DNA of 64,000 nucleotides from Chaetoderma sp. LZ-2023a (taxonomy: Eukaryota; Mollusca; Caudofoveata; Chaetodermatida; Chaetodermatidae), in contig CM067360.1 of the NCBI GenBank assembly GCA_034401795.1, forward strand, positions 118,129,572 through 118,193,571. Reading direction: 5' to 3'. Every line of letters begins with the position of its first letter. The stretch's first letter is position 1. The notes under the pieces are model-generated. The model searched no databases and was not told where the DNA came from. It was given only the letters and a program-made list of their open reading frames with translations. The position numbers and the translations under genes were made by a program. Below are positions 47,169 to 58,599 of the stretch, piece after piece.

Positions 47169-48713
47169 TGTCTTAATTCAAATTTGACCACCCTGTATTT
47201 TGTAAATATTGATCACATATCACATGTAAATGGCGACTCTTCTTCGTTCTGTAGAATTGGATATTTCATCCTTTTGATAGTGGGTCGTGCTAACATGTTT
47301 GTGGTTGTGTTAAGTTGTTGCTGCCAATAACAGCAACCTCTTTGTATCATCATGTACATTTAACTTCACACCCAGCGTTATAACCTAGAGTTTAGAACCT
47401 CTGCAGTACCATATTCCTGTAATTTTCAGTTTTTAATTATTTGTCCATTCCTAGGATTAAACGAGCTTTTTGTTATGTAAATCGCTGACTTACTCCTATC
47501 ACATACATGCTTGAAGGAAGCTGTCAAAATGTGTCAGTGTATTACATTCCATACTCGTGCCTGTTGCGCGAAGTCCGATACATTGTACGGTAGTTCCTTC
47601 AAAGATTGATCAGAGTTTGCCTGCGTCAAGCCTTAGGTAGGCTAATAATGTATAGTTTGTTATCAAATGGTATATTGCTATTGTTGATGCATTTGGAATT
47701 GTTAAACCGTTGAACCAGAAAGGCTAAGTTCCTGAAAGTAATCATCATGGAAGAGATGTTCTGTCGTGTATTTTGGAAGGGAATTTACTGGAAGCCATTG
47801 CTGTCGTTGCCAGCAATGATTTCCTGTTGGATGGCTTTCGAAATATTCGGCAGCTTCATTAGTATCTGGAAGTTGAGTTCTGGGAACTCATGGCTCAAAG
47901 AGTTAATTTAAGATAGTTTCTATTACCAGCTGGCACCACGAACTGTATGTTTTCTAGTCGGCTTGTTGTTATACATGTTGTTGACGAGACACGTGAGTCA
48001 AAATGTGGTGGTGCTGAGCGGTAGTAAGTAATTGTAAAATGAGTAGGTTTAATAGCAAGAATTTGTAACCTTAGTGTCAGCCTGGTCGTTGACATGTTGG
48101 TCGTTGGCATGCTGGTCGTTGACATAGTGGTTGTTGGCATGCACGTTGGTGCATACATCTGACGTCGGGCATTCACTGGCGGAGGTCGGCTTGTCATTTC
48201 TAGTTGGATTGAAGGCTACATCGATTACAAGACCTCGCCCATGACTAAAGTATCCGTTCATGTTCGTGCTTGACAACGTCCGAAAATCACGTGGCCATTC
48301 GTCTACAGAGAGCGTCTTCAAGCTGGAGACGATTCCATAAGTCTACCTTCCACATAAGATACGTCAAAACTGCCGTGGCTAGAGATCAACCAGCGACAAT
48401 ATTGGACATTGATAATCCAAAATTATAGGACATAATATCGCATACAGGTACTTCATTTATCAACTCACATTTCATCATGAACCCATTTTGTAAATTCATA
48501 TTTAATTCATGTGTTATTTAAAGTGAATTAGTAGTTGTTTGTGTTGCTCTTGTTGACACCACGTGCCACTATGGGTTAATACAACTAGGCTAGTTCGATT
48601 ACCCACTCTGTAATTTCTCCCTGTAGTTTTGGTTAGACCGGAACGGAACTACTAATGTTTCGATACGTGTGGTGTGGCGGTCAGGTCGACCCTGCAGGGC
48701 AAAGATCGTGACA
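47169..48713 (+). repeat. Right LTR (about 1.5 kb)
   Basis: Starts TGTCTTAATTCAAATTTG (47169), matching the start of the left LTR, and runs to the element end GTGACA at 48713. Only its first 290 or so bases have a partner in the truncated left LTR, so its full extent rests on the target-site duplication. A short tandem of TGGTCGTTGACATG / TGGTCGTTGGCATG-type units lies at about 48082-48145. Confidence 0.75.
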
Positions 48714-48718
48714 GTAGT

Positions 48719-51545
48719 ATACACCATCGTGCATGAGTTACTGTTAACCCCACATGGATTCCTGAGAAAACATGATAATACAGGTGTATCATAGCCTAAA
48801 GCAAAGGGCGTGTGCTATACATGCCAGCCTGTCGTGATGGAAATATGTGTTGTTTTGAGAAACGTGTGCAGTGCAAATATCTCAACATATGGCCCCATAT
48901 GGTAAATGACAACAATAACTTCATAAAGTAGCATGGTCATCGTCCAAAAATCAAACCAAAATATAAATGTATCTTGTCTTTTCCACCCTGTCCACCGCTG
49001 TCCCTTTATACACTGCATGTAGTAAGTAGGGGGGTATTGTCTTATGTAGACACGCTCTAATAACAGAGGGAGAACCAACATGTACATTTCGGTCTTTCAA
49101 AACCTATCATAGTTTGGATAAATTCTGCTGTTATATATTCATGAATGTTTTCCTTTTCATATTTCTCTCTTTCTGGAAGACTGTTTATTGATTTTGTGGC
49201 GTGACTTCGTATACCGTTGATACCAATTATAGGTATTTATATATTATCAGAACAGTGTTAATATTCTTAGACAAACTGATGCAATTATCATCGACACGTA
49301 CGTCTCTGGATTGGTTATTTAGCTAATTTCACCGTTGCCTCAGTGTTGTAACAGCGAGTATTAATACACCATCATTAGAGCCGAGACAAGATAGACTATG
49401 TATATTAAGCTCGATAACTTGTCATATTTGAACATCATGGCCTGTAAAATATCTGTAATATTTCCGGAAATGGAGATGTCACGCAGATATGAGAACGCTT
49501 CAGCCGGCATATATTCAGATAGAGACGTCACCAATGACTATTACGACTGAGACTGATGCATATAATTATGTATTAATGGAAATATGCAATACATGCAGTC
49601 AAGTCCGGCCCATTATGCACTTGTATCGGAAAATACAAGTGGATAAATGTCAAACCTTCACACTGCAGGTTTGGGAGATGGGCAATGATAAACATTATTC
49701 CATCTGATCTATAGAAAGGTAATGCATTCCCTATTTTCTTGTATTTACTAACTCTGCCATTTAGCAATACATGGTTGCATGTTACAATTGTCTATTTAAG
49801 AATTAATATATTTGCGTATGAGGATTTGATCTGGGCATGTAATTGTTAAGTCGATCTGCTTCACCTGGAGGGCGGAATGGTGAGACGCATTGGCATTAAC
49901 AGCAATACAACTTCTACTTCGTGGCTTGACATCTTACGAGCCTTTTATTTTCTAGAGAACCGAATATGATGCTCACTGGCTATATTAGAGGCTGTACTCG
50001 CGTAAATCATGGTTGTATACGTGTTAGTCTAACTGACTCTGAGATAGGAAGCTTTATGGAGTCTCCATCGAGCAAGTCATATAAGCTAATCTTGTTCAGA
50101 AAATATAATGCAGTAACCATGTAAAACATAATCACGTGGACAAAGCTATGCGTAAGATCCATTATACATTACTGTCGCATATGACATATATGTGTAACAC
50201 GATCAAGGAACAGGCCAACGCCGTCGACTACAGATTACTGTTCTTCCCAAGCAGGAGATAAATTGTGCTTTATTAAGCTTAATAGGTACGATTGCCAGTT
50301 GCCACATGCCGGCTCCCTCACTTACTAGACTGTATTCTGTAGTCAATCCATCTCCCTAAATACTACTTACAGCAATATAGCACAAATGTAAAAAGTTGAG
50401 CTGCGACAGAACGCATCCAATACTTTTGAGTGTAGATAATTGCATTGCGCTAACGCTAACATTGCACACTTATGATTGACCTCCCGACAATGGCATTATA
50501 CATAAAGAGCAATACGAGACGGAATTGTGGTGAAGGTCCTAACGATTAAGCGCAGCATGTTGTAGTACGTTATGTTATGCGCATGCACTTAACCATGTTA
50601 TTATAGATCATATTATAGACGAGGCACTTACTAAACAGAAGGTTGCATTTGGACTTTGTGGCTGTGCTTATAACCATCTCGACCAACGTCTTTTCCAACG
50701 GTTGCTAATGTAGGCTATTAGCAGCATACCGTATGCTGATAGTTGTAGATGTGTTTATTTCCAGTTTATCCATCCATTTTATGACGTTATAATCAACTGC
50801 CTGACATGTATGCCGATGTCATAAACAATGACGTCATGATTGACGCAGATAAGTGCGTCACGAACACATAATTGAAGAAGGAGTACGCGATGGCGTACGA
50901 GTTGCATGCCTTTACTATTACTGCATATGCTGCTGACTATGTTGGAATTATTCTGACTGGGTGCTGCTGAAACCATAGGCAGCAAAATCATCCAATCAAA
51001 TTAGAGATTACGTGTATAGGTTTCTGGAAAGTGATAATCAGTACGTTCGCAAATCGACCGATCCCTACACGGGTGAAGCCTCGTCGCAGCTTAACTAGAG
51101 ACGGGGCAGAGATAAGACTGGAAAGATCCACAGATTTAACTAATTGTGGTATATCTTGATATGCTCTTGATGTTCAGCTAACTAACCAAATTAACCATTT
51201 TTTCTGCCACCTTCGTGCGCAGATTTGCTGATAGCATGTTGTGTTCGGTTTTATAAATGCTCCCCTAGGGAAACATCGTCTCTTGCATACGTTGATTTAC
51301 GAGATGACGCGGAGTATACGCAATACTGGATGTCCCGGACCTCAAGGCCAACTCTTAAACTGCAGTGTGTAAACACTTTTAAATGGGGATTAGTTATTGC
51401 TTTAGAGACGAGCCCAGTGGATGATTTACGCACCCCGTGTTATGTAGAATATATATGTGAGTACACATGCAGGCCAATCTACTGCATAGGACGGCATGCC
51501 GTATCATAATGTGGTTGTGCCTCTTCTGACCCACGGTCGCACTTT
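48719..51545 (+). repeat. Repeat family 2, copy B, right piece
   Basis: 2827 bp aligning with 10538-13378 (2841 bp): GTTAACCCCACATGGATTCC near 48743, GATCAAGGAACAGGCCAACG near 50201, and CTTGCATACGTTGATTTACG near 51282. Includes the same CRE-MITE as copy A. Confidence 0.87.
50755..51145 (+). mobile_element. CRE-MITE, forward, inside repeat family 2 copy B
   Basis: Orthologous to the 12553-12957 copy. TTTCCAGTTTATCCATCCAT (about 50757), exact TGACGTCA at 50829-50836, CACGAACACATAATTGAAGA, a hairpin with TTCTGACTGGGTGCTGCTGA, ACCGATCCCTACACG and the right end ACTGGAAAGATCCACAG then ATTTAACTAATT. Confidence 0.78.
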
Positions 51546-51756
51546 TCTATGACTTAGTGTTTATATTCCAGATGGAGTATACTTACCATGCCACATTTGT
51601 CAGTTTATGCGCTTTTTCCATATTGTTTACGTAGAATACTTTTCTTAGTCTGTATTTTGTGTGCAGGTTTCCGTAAAGCGTGTCTTTTATGTAGTTGACA
51701 TTGATGCGTCTAATCTCAATACGAGTTCAACACAGCGATTGAGGGGAGGCGCATAT

Positions 51757-51881
<125 letters not shown>

Positions 51882-51944
51882 AATATCTTGACTGTAAATG
51901 TCTCAGTCCAATAATGGATCATTGCCGACTATCCATCAACCATA

Positions 51945-52215
51945 CGACGTTATACTCATATACGTGGCGGGTTTGATGACGTCATAATCAATACCATCAT
52001 CAATTGCGTCCGTCGATAAGTTCGTCACGAACGCATAATTGATGACGGACTATGTGTTGTTGTACTCATTGTGTCTTTACTATTTAATGCACATGCCGTT
52101 AAACGTGTTGAAACTAATTTGACTGGTTGCCAGGTTAAATTAGTGTCAAAATATGCAACAGCTTGCCTGTATAGTTTTCTGCAAATTAGGATTCAACAAG
52201 AGCATGGCCTGATTG
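51945..52215 (+). mobile_element. CRE-MITE, forward, partial
   Basis: CATACGACGTTATACTCATA, exact TGACGTCA at 51977-51984, CACGAACGCATAATTGATGA, a shortened hairpin (GTTGAAACTAATTTGACTGG, then CAGGTTAAATTAGTGTCAAA at 52133) and CAGCTTGCCTGTATAGTTTT. Confidence 0.72.
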
Positions 52216-52299
52216 ATTTATAACAACCCTCTCAATGCAGGTATACCTATATATCTTAACTACACAAATCTCAGTCGCATACTGAATGAATCCAGTGTT

Positions 52300-52510
52300 A
52301 GCCATGCCCCGCCTTCCCCTAGTTAAGCTTTACCCAAGGTAAACTGTTGACTATTTTGAAACAACAACAGTGTCCAGTCAAATTAGTTTCGAAATATGCA
52401 ACAGCATGTGTATTAAATAGTAAGCACGCACACTTCGTACACCTTCATTCGTGACGTCATTGATTATGACGTAATCATACACGTCGTGTATTTGATTATG
52501 ACGTCACGTG
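52300..52510 (-). mobile_element. CRE-MITE, inverted, partial
   Basis: GCCATGCCCCGCC (52303), a hairpin with CTATTTTGAAACAACAACAG and CCAGTCAAATTAGTTTCGAA (52375), TATTAAATAGTAAGCAC, and exact TGACGTCA at 52452-52459 and 52499-52506. Confidence 0.75.
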
Positions 52511-52684
52511 ATTGAAGTATACATTGGAACCATCCATTGGCATTAAATGCACTTGATAAAACACAACTTCCATGATGACATACTCGCTGTCATCAATTAA
52601 CATAACTAGGTTAAATAGCACGTCGAATACAAATTGTGACATAGGGATTGCCATGACCATACTGGATGAAGCCAGTTTTAGGCA

Positions 52685-52960
52685 TACCATGGCAATCCAT
52701 AGCTAACCTCCACAAACACGTTGTCCGTGTTGGGATCAATCGATCTCCGCGCTCACTGAATCCCAATTTCCATAAACCTATACATCTAAGTTGTTAACTA
52801 TTTTGAAACTAATTTGACTGCGCACTGCTACTGCGCCCAGTCAAATTAGTTTCAAAATATGCAACAGCACGCTTATTGAATAGTAAAGACTCACACTTCG
52901 TACAACTTGACGGACTATTACGCATGCATAACGGCCTTAGATGCGATATTCATGACGCAA
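52685..52960 (-). mobile_element. CRE-MITE, inverted, with perfect hairpin arms
   Basis: Arms 52800-52820 and 52838-52858 are perfect 21-bp reverse complements (ATTTTGAAACTAATTTGACT plus G). CGTGTTGGGATCAATCGATC precedes and TTGAATAGTAAAGACTCACA follows. The CRE part is decayed. Confidence 0.82.
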
Positions 52961-53079
52961 TCTATTGCGAGATCATAACATATATTTGACTACCAGATTG
53001 AATTCCTCTTTTGCAGCATGATTTAAATGTCGTATGTCAGGGACTAAGGGTAACGATTTTGGCAAACTTTCGAACATAA

Positions 53080-53310
53080 ATGTGATTCATGCTACGTGTT
53101 CACGCTGTCTTTACTATTTAATACATACTCTATTGAGTATGGTGAAACTAATTTGACTGGACGCTGTTGCTGCTATATGCAGCACATCAAACAGCTTACT
53201 TGTATTGTTTTCTGGATATTGAGATTCAGGGAGTGTATGGTTCGTTCGATTCAAACACGACCGACGCGTAGGCGGAACTTAGCTAGATATGGGTGGGGTA
53301 CCACTTAAAC
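53080..53310 (+). mobile_element. CRE-MITE, forward, partial
   Basis: TTTACTATTTAATACATACT, the left arm GGTGAAACTAATTTGACTGG (53140), centre CGCTGTTGCTGCTATATGCA, no right arm, then CAGCTTACTTGTATTGTTTT and ATATGGGTGGGGTACC. Confidence 0.7.
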
Positions 53311-53645
53311 TGCATTCTTCCATTGGCTTCATCTATACATGTACGTTCCCTTTCCGAGATTATGATTGCATCAAAATGTAAACATTCAGCGATTAAGTTA
53401 GTAAAATATGAATAGGTTGTTTTAATATAATTATTTATGTACACTCGTCAATTATACATGATACATAATTGTTAATAAATTGTCAGAGGGAAAATATAAT
53501 ATTTAAATAATATATTGATGGATTAAATTTAATGTCATGAGTTATCTAGATGCATCCACTTTTGCATCAACCGAACCATGTAATCGCCAAACACAGCTTC
53601 TGAAGTGGTTGGCAAGGACTGTCCATTCGCAGGCCAAGTGCAGAA

Positions 53646-54050
53646 TATTTTTGAAAATCCACCACTGAAATGGCTGGCTCGGTAACCGTCATTCCAGTGG
53701 TAACATTCTTCTATTGTTCGACAATTGGACGCCGATTAAGCACAAATTAGGATTGTGTTGATCATTAACATTGTACTCTTCAATTCTGCCAGGACAGCCT
53801 CACAATGGCATAACACATGTATCCATAGGTAAAATAACAGAAAGCTAGTTTTTGTGTAAATGCCAGTGGAAAATTTGCAAAAGGTCTCTTCGCCTGCAAT
53901 TAAGGGCTATTCATTGAGCGACATTTCTAATTTTCTTGAAAAATGTGGACCACTAAATAGGGTTAATTAATATGAGTAGCATTTTGAGCGCTTTAGCCAG
54001 TCAATCCAGTAATACATTTTCAAAAATAGTCTTCTCTTGGCCTGCAAATG
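53646..54050. repeat. Second palindrome family, split copy
   Basis: Left half ATTTTTGAAAATCCACCACT then GGCTGGCTCGGTAACCGTCA (53648-53692). Right half AGCCAGTCAATCCAG then ATTTTCAAAAATAG (about 53997-54027). These match the two halves of 29769-29845 but are separated by about 300 bp. Part of the spacer (ATGAGTAGCATTTTGAGCGC) resembles 57998-58018. Confidence 0.6.
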
Positions 54051-54525
54051 GACATTTCTCAAGACCACTGCAGTAGCCGTTCTTGGATGATATGAGTGTT
54101 TAAAGGTTAATGAATCAAACTATGCCTATATTGCCAAACGATGATACACACGTCAGTCTATGAACGGTGGAATGAGTTACTTTACCGAAGCTAGAACAAA
54201 CGTGAAGACAGCGCTACCTATTCCGCCATAGCCGGTAGGTATGGACGATCACCAACATACTCATTTATAATGTAATGATTAGACTATTGCGTATGCATAC
54301 CTAATTTCATCTGGTATCTGAACCACTGTAGTTGAGAACTGAGCGGGTGGTCGATGTTCGTTGTCCGCTTGATATGTTGCCCGAGTCATTCTTGCGCCGG
54401 CACTCGGAATAAGGATATGTTCTGTTTTAGTGTTTTGACGCATGTTAAATGATGTCACGGTCCTTTATTATATACCACAGGCACGAAACTCGAAAAGTCA
54501 ATCACGAAATCACACACGTTGGTCT
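54051..54525. other. No recognised feature
   Basis: Non-coding. No repeat family from this window was recognised. Confidence 0.35.
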
Positions 54526-54720
54526 GTTTTAATGAACTTAAATTTGAATATGCATAGGCAACAACAACATCCCCTAGTTAAATTAGTCTCGAAATAGTCA
54601 ACATCGTACCTGTAGTTACCTTGACGTGCGGACTCTGTGAATTAGGATACTAGAGTGACAAACCGAGTCCAACACACGCACAAACTACGAGGAGCTTATT
54701 TAGAAAGTGTAGGATGACGA
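54526..54720 (+). mobile_element. CRE-MITE, partial
   Basis: AGGCAACAACAACATCCCCT then AGTTAAATTAGTCTCGAAAT, followed by a diverged tail (GTACCTGTAGTTACC, GAGGAGCTTATTTAG). Confidence 0.55.
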
Positions 54721-54764
54721 ATGATCCAAAGTAACCCGTCTTTAACGTGTAATAGTCCGACACG

Positions 54765-54980
54765 TTGTCTTTAGCATTCAATACACATTCTATTACATAT
54801 TTTGAAACTAATTTGACTGGATGCTGTTGCTGCCATAGTCAAATTAGTTGCAGCATAACTAACAGTTTACCTGTATAGTTTTCTGGAAATTGATAGTTAC
54901 TGAGTTCAGGTATCGATCGATCACAACACGGGCGAGGTGCTGGTGGAGCATAGATAGAGATGGACAGGGGCTGTCAGCAA
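54765..54980 (+). mobile_element. CRE-MITE, forward, partial
   Basis: ACATATTTTGAAACTAATTT then GACTGGATGCTGTTGCTGCC (54797), a shortened right arm AGTCAAATTAGTTGCAGCAT, CAGTTTACCTGTATAGTTTT, CTGGAAATTGATAGTTACTG and TATCGATCGATCACAACACG. Confidence 0.78.
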
Positions 54981-54984
54981 ACAT

Positions 54985-55178
54985 CAACTAATTACAGTCA
55001 AATTAGCTTTAAAATATTCAACAACTTAAATGCATATTTTTTTGGAAATTGATAGTAATGTAGTGCATGGATCAGTTGCTCTCAACACGGGCGAAACGTC
55101 GACGGACCTTAGCTAGAGATGGGGATGGTGTGTGTGGGTGGGTGGGAATAGATACAACTGGAAATGTCCATTTTATAT
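54985..55178 (+). mobile_element. CRE-MITE right half, forward
   Basis: AGTCAAATTAGCTTTAAAAT (54998), TTGGAAATTGATAGTAATGT, TAGCTAGAGATGGGGATGG and the right end CAACTGGAAATGTCCATTTT (55157). Immediately follows the previous copy. Confidence 0.7.
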
Positions 55179-55369
55179 CATGAATCCCAATACTCTCTTT
55201 AGATGCAACTCACAACTAACGATTTATGCAGTGAGTCAGCCGGTTTGTCTGTCGGCTGGCCATGTTGTTAGCATCTGCGAAAGCTAAAACGCCACACATA
55301 TAATACGCTAAACTTGATTTACGTTTTAAGATGCATAGCACAGCAGCAGCAATTTAATGTAAGAAATGT

Positions 55370-55470
55370 GTCGCTGCATATTGCGAAATCAATTTGACTA
55401 GCACCTGCTGTTGCCATGGCAGCAACAGCTCCTAGTAAAATTTGCCTTACAAGTATCAACAGCTCATTTT
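55370..55470 (+). mobile_element. CRE-MITE hairpin
   Basis: GCGAAATCAATTTGACTAGC (55382), the long central palindrome GCTGTTGCCATGGCAGCAAC (55408), then CTCCTAGTAAAATTTGCCTT. Confidence 0.7.
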
Positions 55471-55650
55471 GTCCAGTCTACTAGAAGTGGAAAATTCTAG
55501 AATTGAAGCTTATGTAAATTTGAATTGTCAACACTGATTTCATTCTATTTCATGTACAATTCACAAAGTACATTAGAAAATGTGGGTTGCTTTATGAAAC
55601 CTTTCTTTCCGATACTTGACTAAAGTGTTGTTCGATGAGAGACGTATTTC

Positions 55651-56402
55651 CGAGACAGTCGCAGAAAACCCCCGAATACGCACGCAAGGGAATGTGGTGT
55701 ACTACGTACCATTGCTTTTGGTACTTTAAAACTATTCAACAGGAGATTTCTTGCATTGTGTTCAAAGCCATTCTACATAATATGTTTCTGTTTTTGTTTT
55801 GGGAACCTTTTCAGCTATTTCTGAGCTGTTTTGTCCATGCCATCATCGCGCGCCATTAGAACACAATAGGACAACGCTAAATGAATAATGATGATAGGGC
55901 CACAATAGAATGTCGCCGGGGAGTCTTCTGATAAATCAAACACACATTCAACCGAGACGTGTCTACCATGACGAACAACTGGGGCGTCTGCTGCGGACAG
56001 AGCAGTTACGAACATTACAATAGTGTCAAGGCGAGACAGTCGCAGAAAAAACGAATACGCGCGCATGAAAATGTGGAGTAATACGCAACATTGCTTTTGT
56101 TACGGTCAAACTATTCAAGAGGACATTTCTTTCATCGTGTTCAAAGTCATTCTAAATAATATGTTCCTGTTTTTGTTTTGGGAACCTAATCAGTTACTTC
56201 TGAGCTGCTTTGTCCATGGCATTATCGCGCGCCATTAGAACACAATAGGACAACGCTAAATGAATACCGATGAGAGGGCCAGCCACCGGGGAGTCTTCTG
56301 ATAAATCAAACACGAATTCAGCCAAGACGTGTCTAACCTGACGAACAACTGGGGCGTCTGCTGCGGACAAAACAGTTACGGAAATTACAATAGTGTCCAT
56401 GC
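55651..56402. repeat. Two-unit tandem duplication, about 380 bp each
   Basis: Unit 1 (55651-56031) and unit 2 (56032-56402) both start CGAGACAGTCGCAGAAAA and share TTCCTGTTTTTGTTTTGGGA-like, GAACACAATAGGACAACGCT and GAACAACTGGGGCGTCTGCT segments, roughly 85-90 percent alike. Each unit is open on the plus strand (55635-55859, 56023-56238) and on the minus strand (56066-55815, 56400-56194). The minus-strand peptides begin with a hydrophobic stretch then SAADAPVVR, and keep FDLSEDSP and SYCVLMARD; a three-codon in-frame gap separates them. Whether either frame is translated is unknown. Confidence 0.9.
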
Positions 56403-57457
56403 GAAACGCTAACGATATAAAGTGATTGCATAACCCCAGTGTAAAGTGATTCAGGCAGAATGCCCGCGCCCGGTTCCAACGGACATATCATATATGGTGG
56501 CTGTGATTGTCCGGTATTGACAGATAGATGATTACTCTAAATCGATTCTGTCTACGCATTTTCATTCTATTCGGGATACACGTTTGTTCTTGTATGTCAG
56601 TAACTTTGCTTTCTTAGTTTACTGAACGAATATAGTGTACGTTAGAATGCTAACATAGCAAACTGGCGAACAGTTTCTGTAGTACGACAACGACAGCCAA
56701 CTTTAGTAACGGACCTTTAAAATAAATACCGTAATTTCACTCAAATTTCGCGAGAATAAGTCTTTCTTAACACGACCGAACTGTTTTCTTGACATTTTCA
56801 ATAAGAACACACTTGTAGTTACATTTGTATTCGATATTCGTGTTCTTCATTGCGTCATTTTACGACGATGACTCCACTGCCATTGTGTATGATGCTTTAC
56901 TATACACATTGGCCATTGCTTGCAGCCGGTTTTCCGCACACATGACCATGTACTCGAAATGCCAAACTACCAACACGGATATTTCTACTCATTAAATAAG
57001 TATACACGCTCAGCGCGTAACATGTAATTGCTAAGGAAGGATGCTAGACTAAGCGACGACCTGCAATGTTTTCCACATTCTACAAGTTTTACAAGTTTTT
57101 CTTGTGAAAGTGTCCCCCTTCCCATCTTGTGGTCCCACCTTTCCCATGCCTAGCTACCACCATGCGTTACCTTTCATGTCCACCTACGTTTTTAAAACGC
57201 CTATCACGAAATAAAAACTCCGCAGCTGGGAGACTCTAACTACGGTAGTGTACAATAACGGCCGGTGTCTGTGTAATACTAGTCATGTCTGTTGTCGATA
57301 GAAGGGTAAACTATGTTAAATGTGTCAACTTAACCGTATACTGCGCATGCCGGCCAAAGCGAGCTCTTTGCAATGGTCTATGCATTTCTATTTTTAGGTA
57401 AAGATATTGTTTTTTATAAATTTAAGAAGGGGTGCCTCGGTAACCTAGTCAATAATT
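56403..57457. other. No recognised feature
   Basis: Non-coding AT-rich sequence. Nothing recognised. Confidence 0.35.
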
Positions 57458-57824
57458 GGACCTTTCCATTTTTAGCTATGCTCCGCCCATCACTAGCTAA
57501 GCTCCACCCACACCTCGCCGTGTTGAGATTGATCGATCGACGAATGTCCCAGCTATCAATTTCATGAAAGCTATGCAGGGAAGCTGTTGAATTGTCTGTG
57601 ACTAATTTGACCGGGTGCTTCTTCTGCGTATGGCAGCAACAGCGCCCAGTCAAATTGGTTTCAAAATATTCAACTTAATATGTATTAAATAGTAAAGACA
57701 TACACTGTGTATAACAACGCATAGCCCGTCTACAAATATGCGTTCGTAACGTGCGTATCGACGTCATTCATGTCACGTAATTGATGATGACGTCATATGA
57801 TGGGGAGATACTCTGGAAAGGTGG
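57458..57824 (-). mobile_element. CRE-MITE, inverted, both terminal inverted repeats visible
   Basis: Left end GGACCTTTCCA (57458-57468) and right end TGGAAAGGTGG (57814-57824) are reverse complements at 10 of 11 bases. Inside: TAGCTATGCTCCGCCCATCA, GATCGATCGACG (about 57531), a hairpin 57585-57670 with GCGCCCAGTCAAATTGGTTT, TATTAAATAGTAAAGACATA, and exact TGACGTCA at 57788-57795. 367 bp in total. The clearest copy for defining the element's ends. Confidence 0.85.
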
Positions 57825-58480
57825 TTTCAGTAGTATTGTGAACAACATAGTCTTCCATTAGCATGCACACAGACCATGATCAAGCACAAATTAAGATTTT
57901 CATTTACGTGTTAATGTTAAAGCCGACATCGTCTACAGTGGTCCTGAGAAATATTCATTTGAATGAGCTCTTATATTTAGTATTCAGTTAATCAAAATGA
58001 GTACCACTTTTCGCGCTTAGACGTGTTGTTGGCACAAGGGAGGTTAAAAATCGTTTTTAAAATTTTCAAACCCCACCATTTTGTATCTCTCTACACTCAA
58101 TAATGGTCTAAATAGATACCATAGTATTACTGCCAGAGGGACAAATGTGTGTAGACGTTCGTTACAACTAGTATGGGCACGTGTAATACTATTTGCCCAA
58201 ATGCACTCCACTAGCATAGAGACATCTCGCCATGGTGAACTAAAATCAGCCTAGTGTTTAATGAAGCATTCGTCTTTTAAAAAACTCACGATTGACTCGA
58301 AAATTTCAAAGACAGTCGCCAACAATTGACCAAACATATTGCTGTATATAATTTATGATGCCAACAACCCTGTCGTATGACATTAGCCCATGGTGTACAC
58401 ATCGGTGCGTCAATGGATGCATAGAAAGCAGGTTACTTAACTCTATCGATATCACGTATTTATTCACAAAGGGCGCGCAG
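57825..58480. other. Mostly unassigned
   Basis: A weak match to 53940-54000 (ATGAGTACCACTTTTCGCGC near 57998) suggests an old interspersed repeat. No gene. Confidence 0.35.
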
Positions 58481-58483
58481 CAA

Positions 58484-58527
58484 GGGGGGGGGGGGGTACC
58501 TGTTGTAAAGGGAGATAATAATAATAC

Positions 58528-58573
<46 letters not shown>
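58484..58573. repeat. G run and (AAT)n microsatellite
   Basis: A run of about 12 G (58484-58496) and, after a short spacer, about 60 bases of ATA/AAT triplets (58516-58573). Confidence 0.95.
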
Positions 58574-58599
58574 TCTTTGGATATTTCGGAGTTTCCGCT

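Larger units (their letters stand above)
45563..48713 (+). mobile_element. Ty3/gypsy LTR retrotransposon with deletion, TSD GTAGT
   Basis: Begins TGTCACAACTCAAA (45563) and ends AGATCGTGACA (48713), so the ends are TGTCAC and GTGACA. It is flanked by GTAGT at 45558-45562 and 48714-48718. Copy A of repeat family 2 has an uninterrupted CTAGT at the same point (about 10533-10537). The right LTR is about 1.5 kb. The left LTR keeps only its first 390 or so bases, joined directly to pol sequence, and gag, protease and integrase are missing. Confidence 0.88.

Noticed and set aside
51945..55470. CRISPR-like array of repeated palindromes
   Set aside because: Repeats are long, diverged, in both orientations and irregularly spaced, and the sequence is eukaryotic; they are MITE copies.
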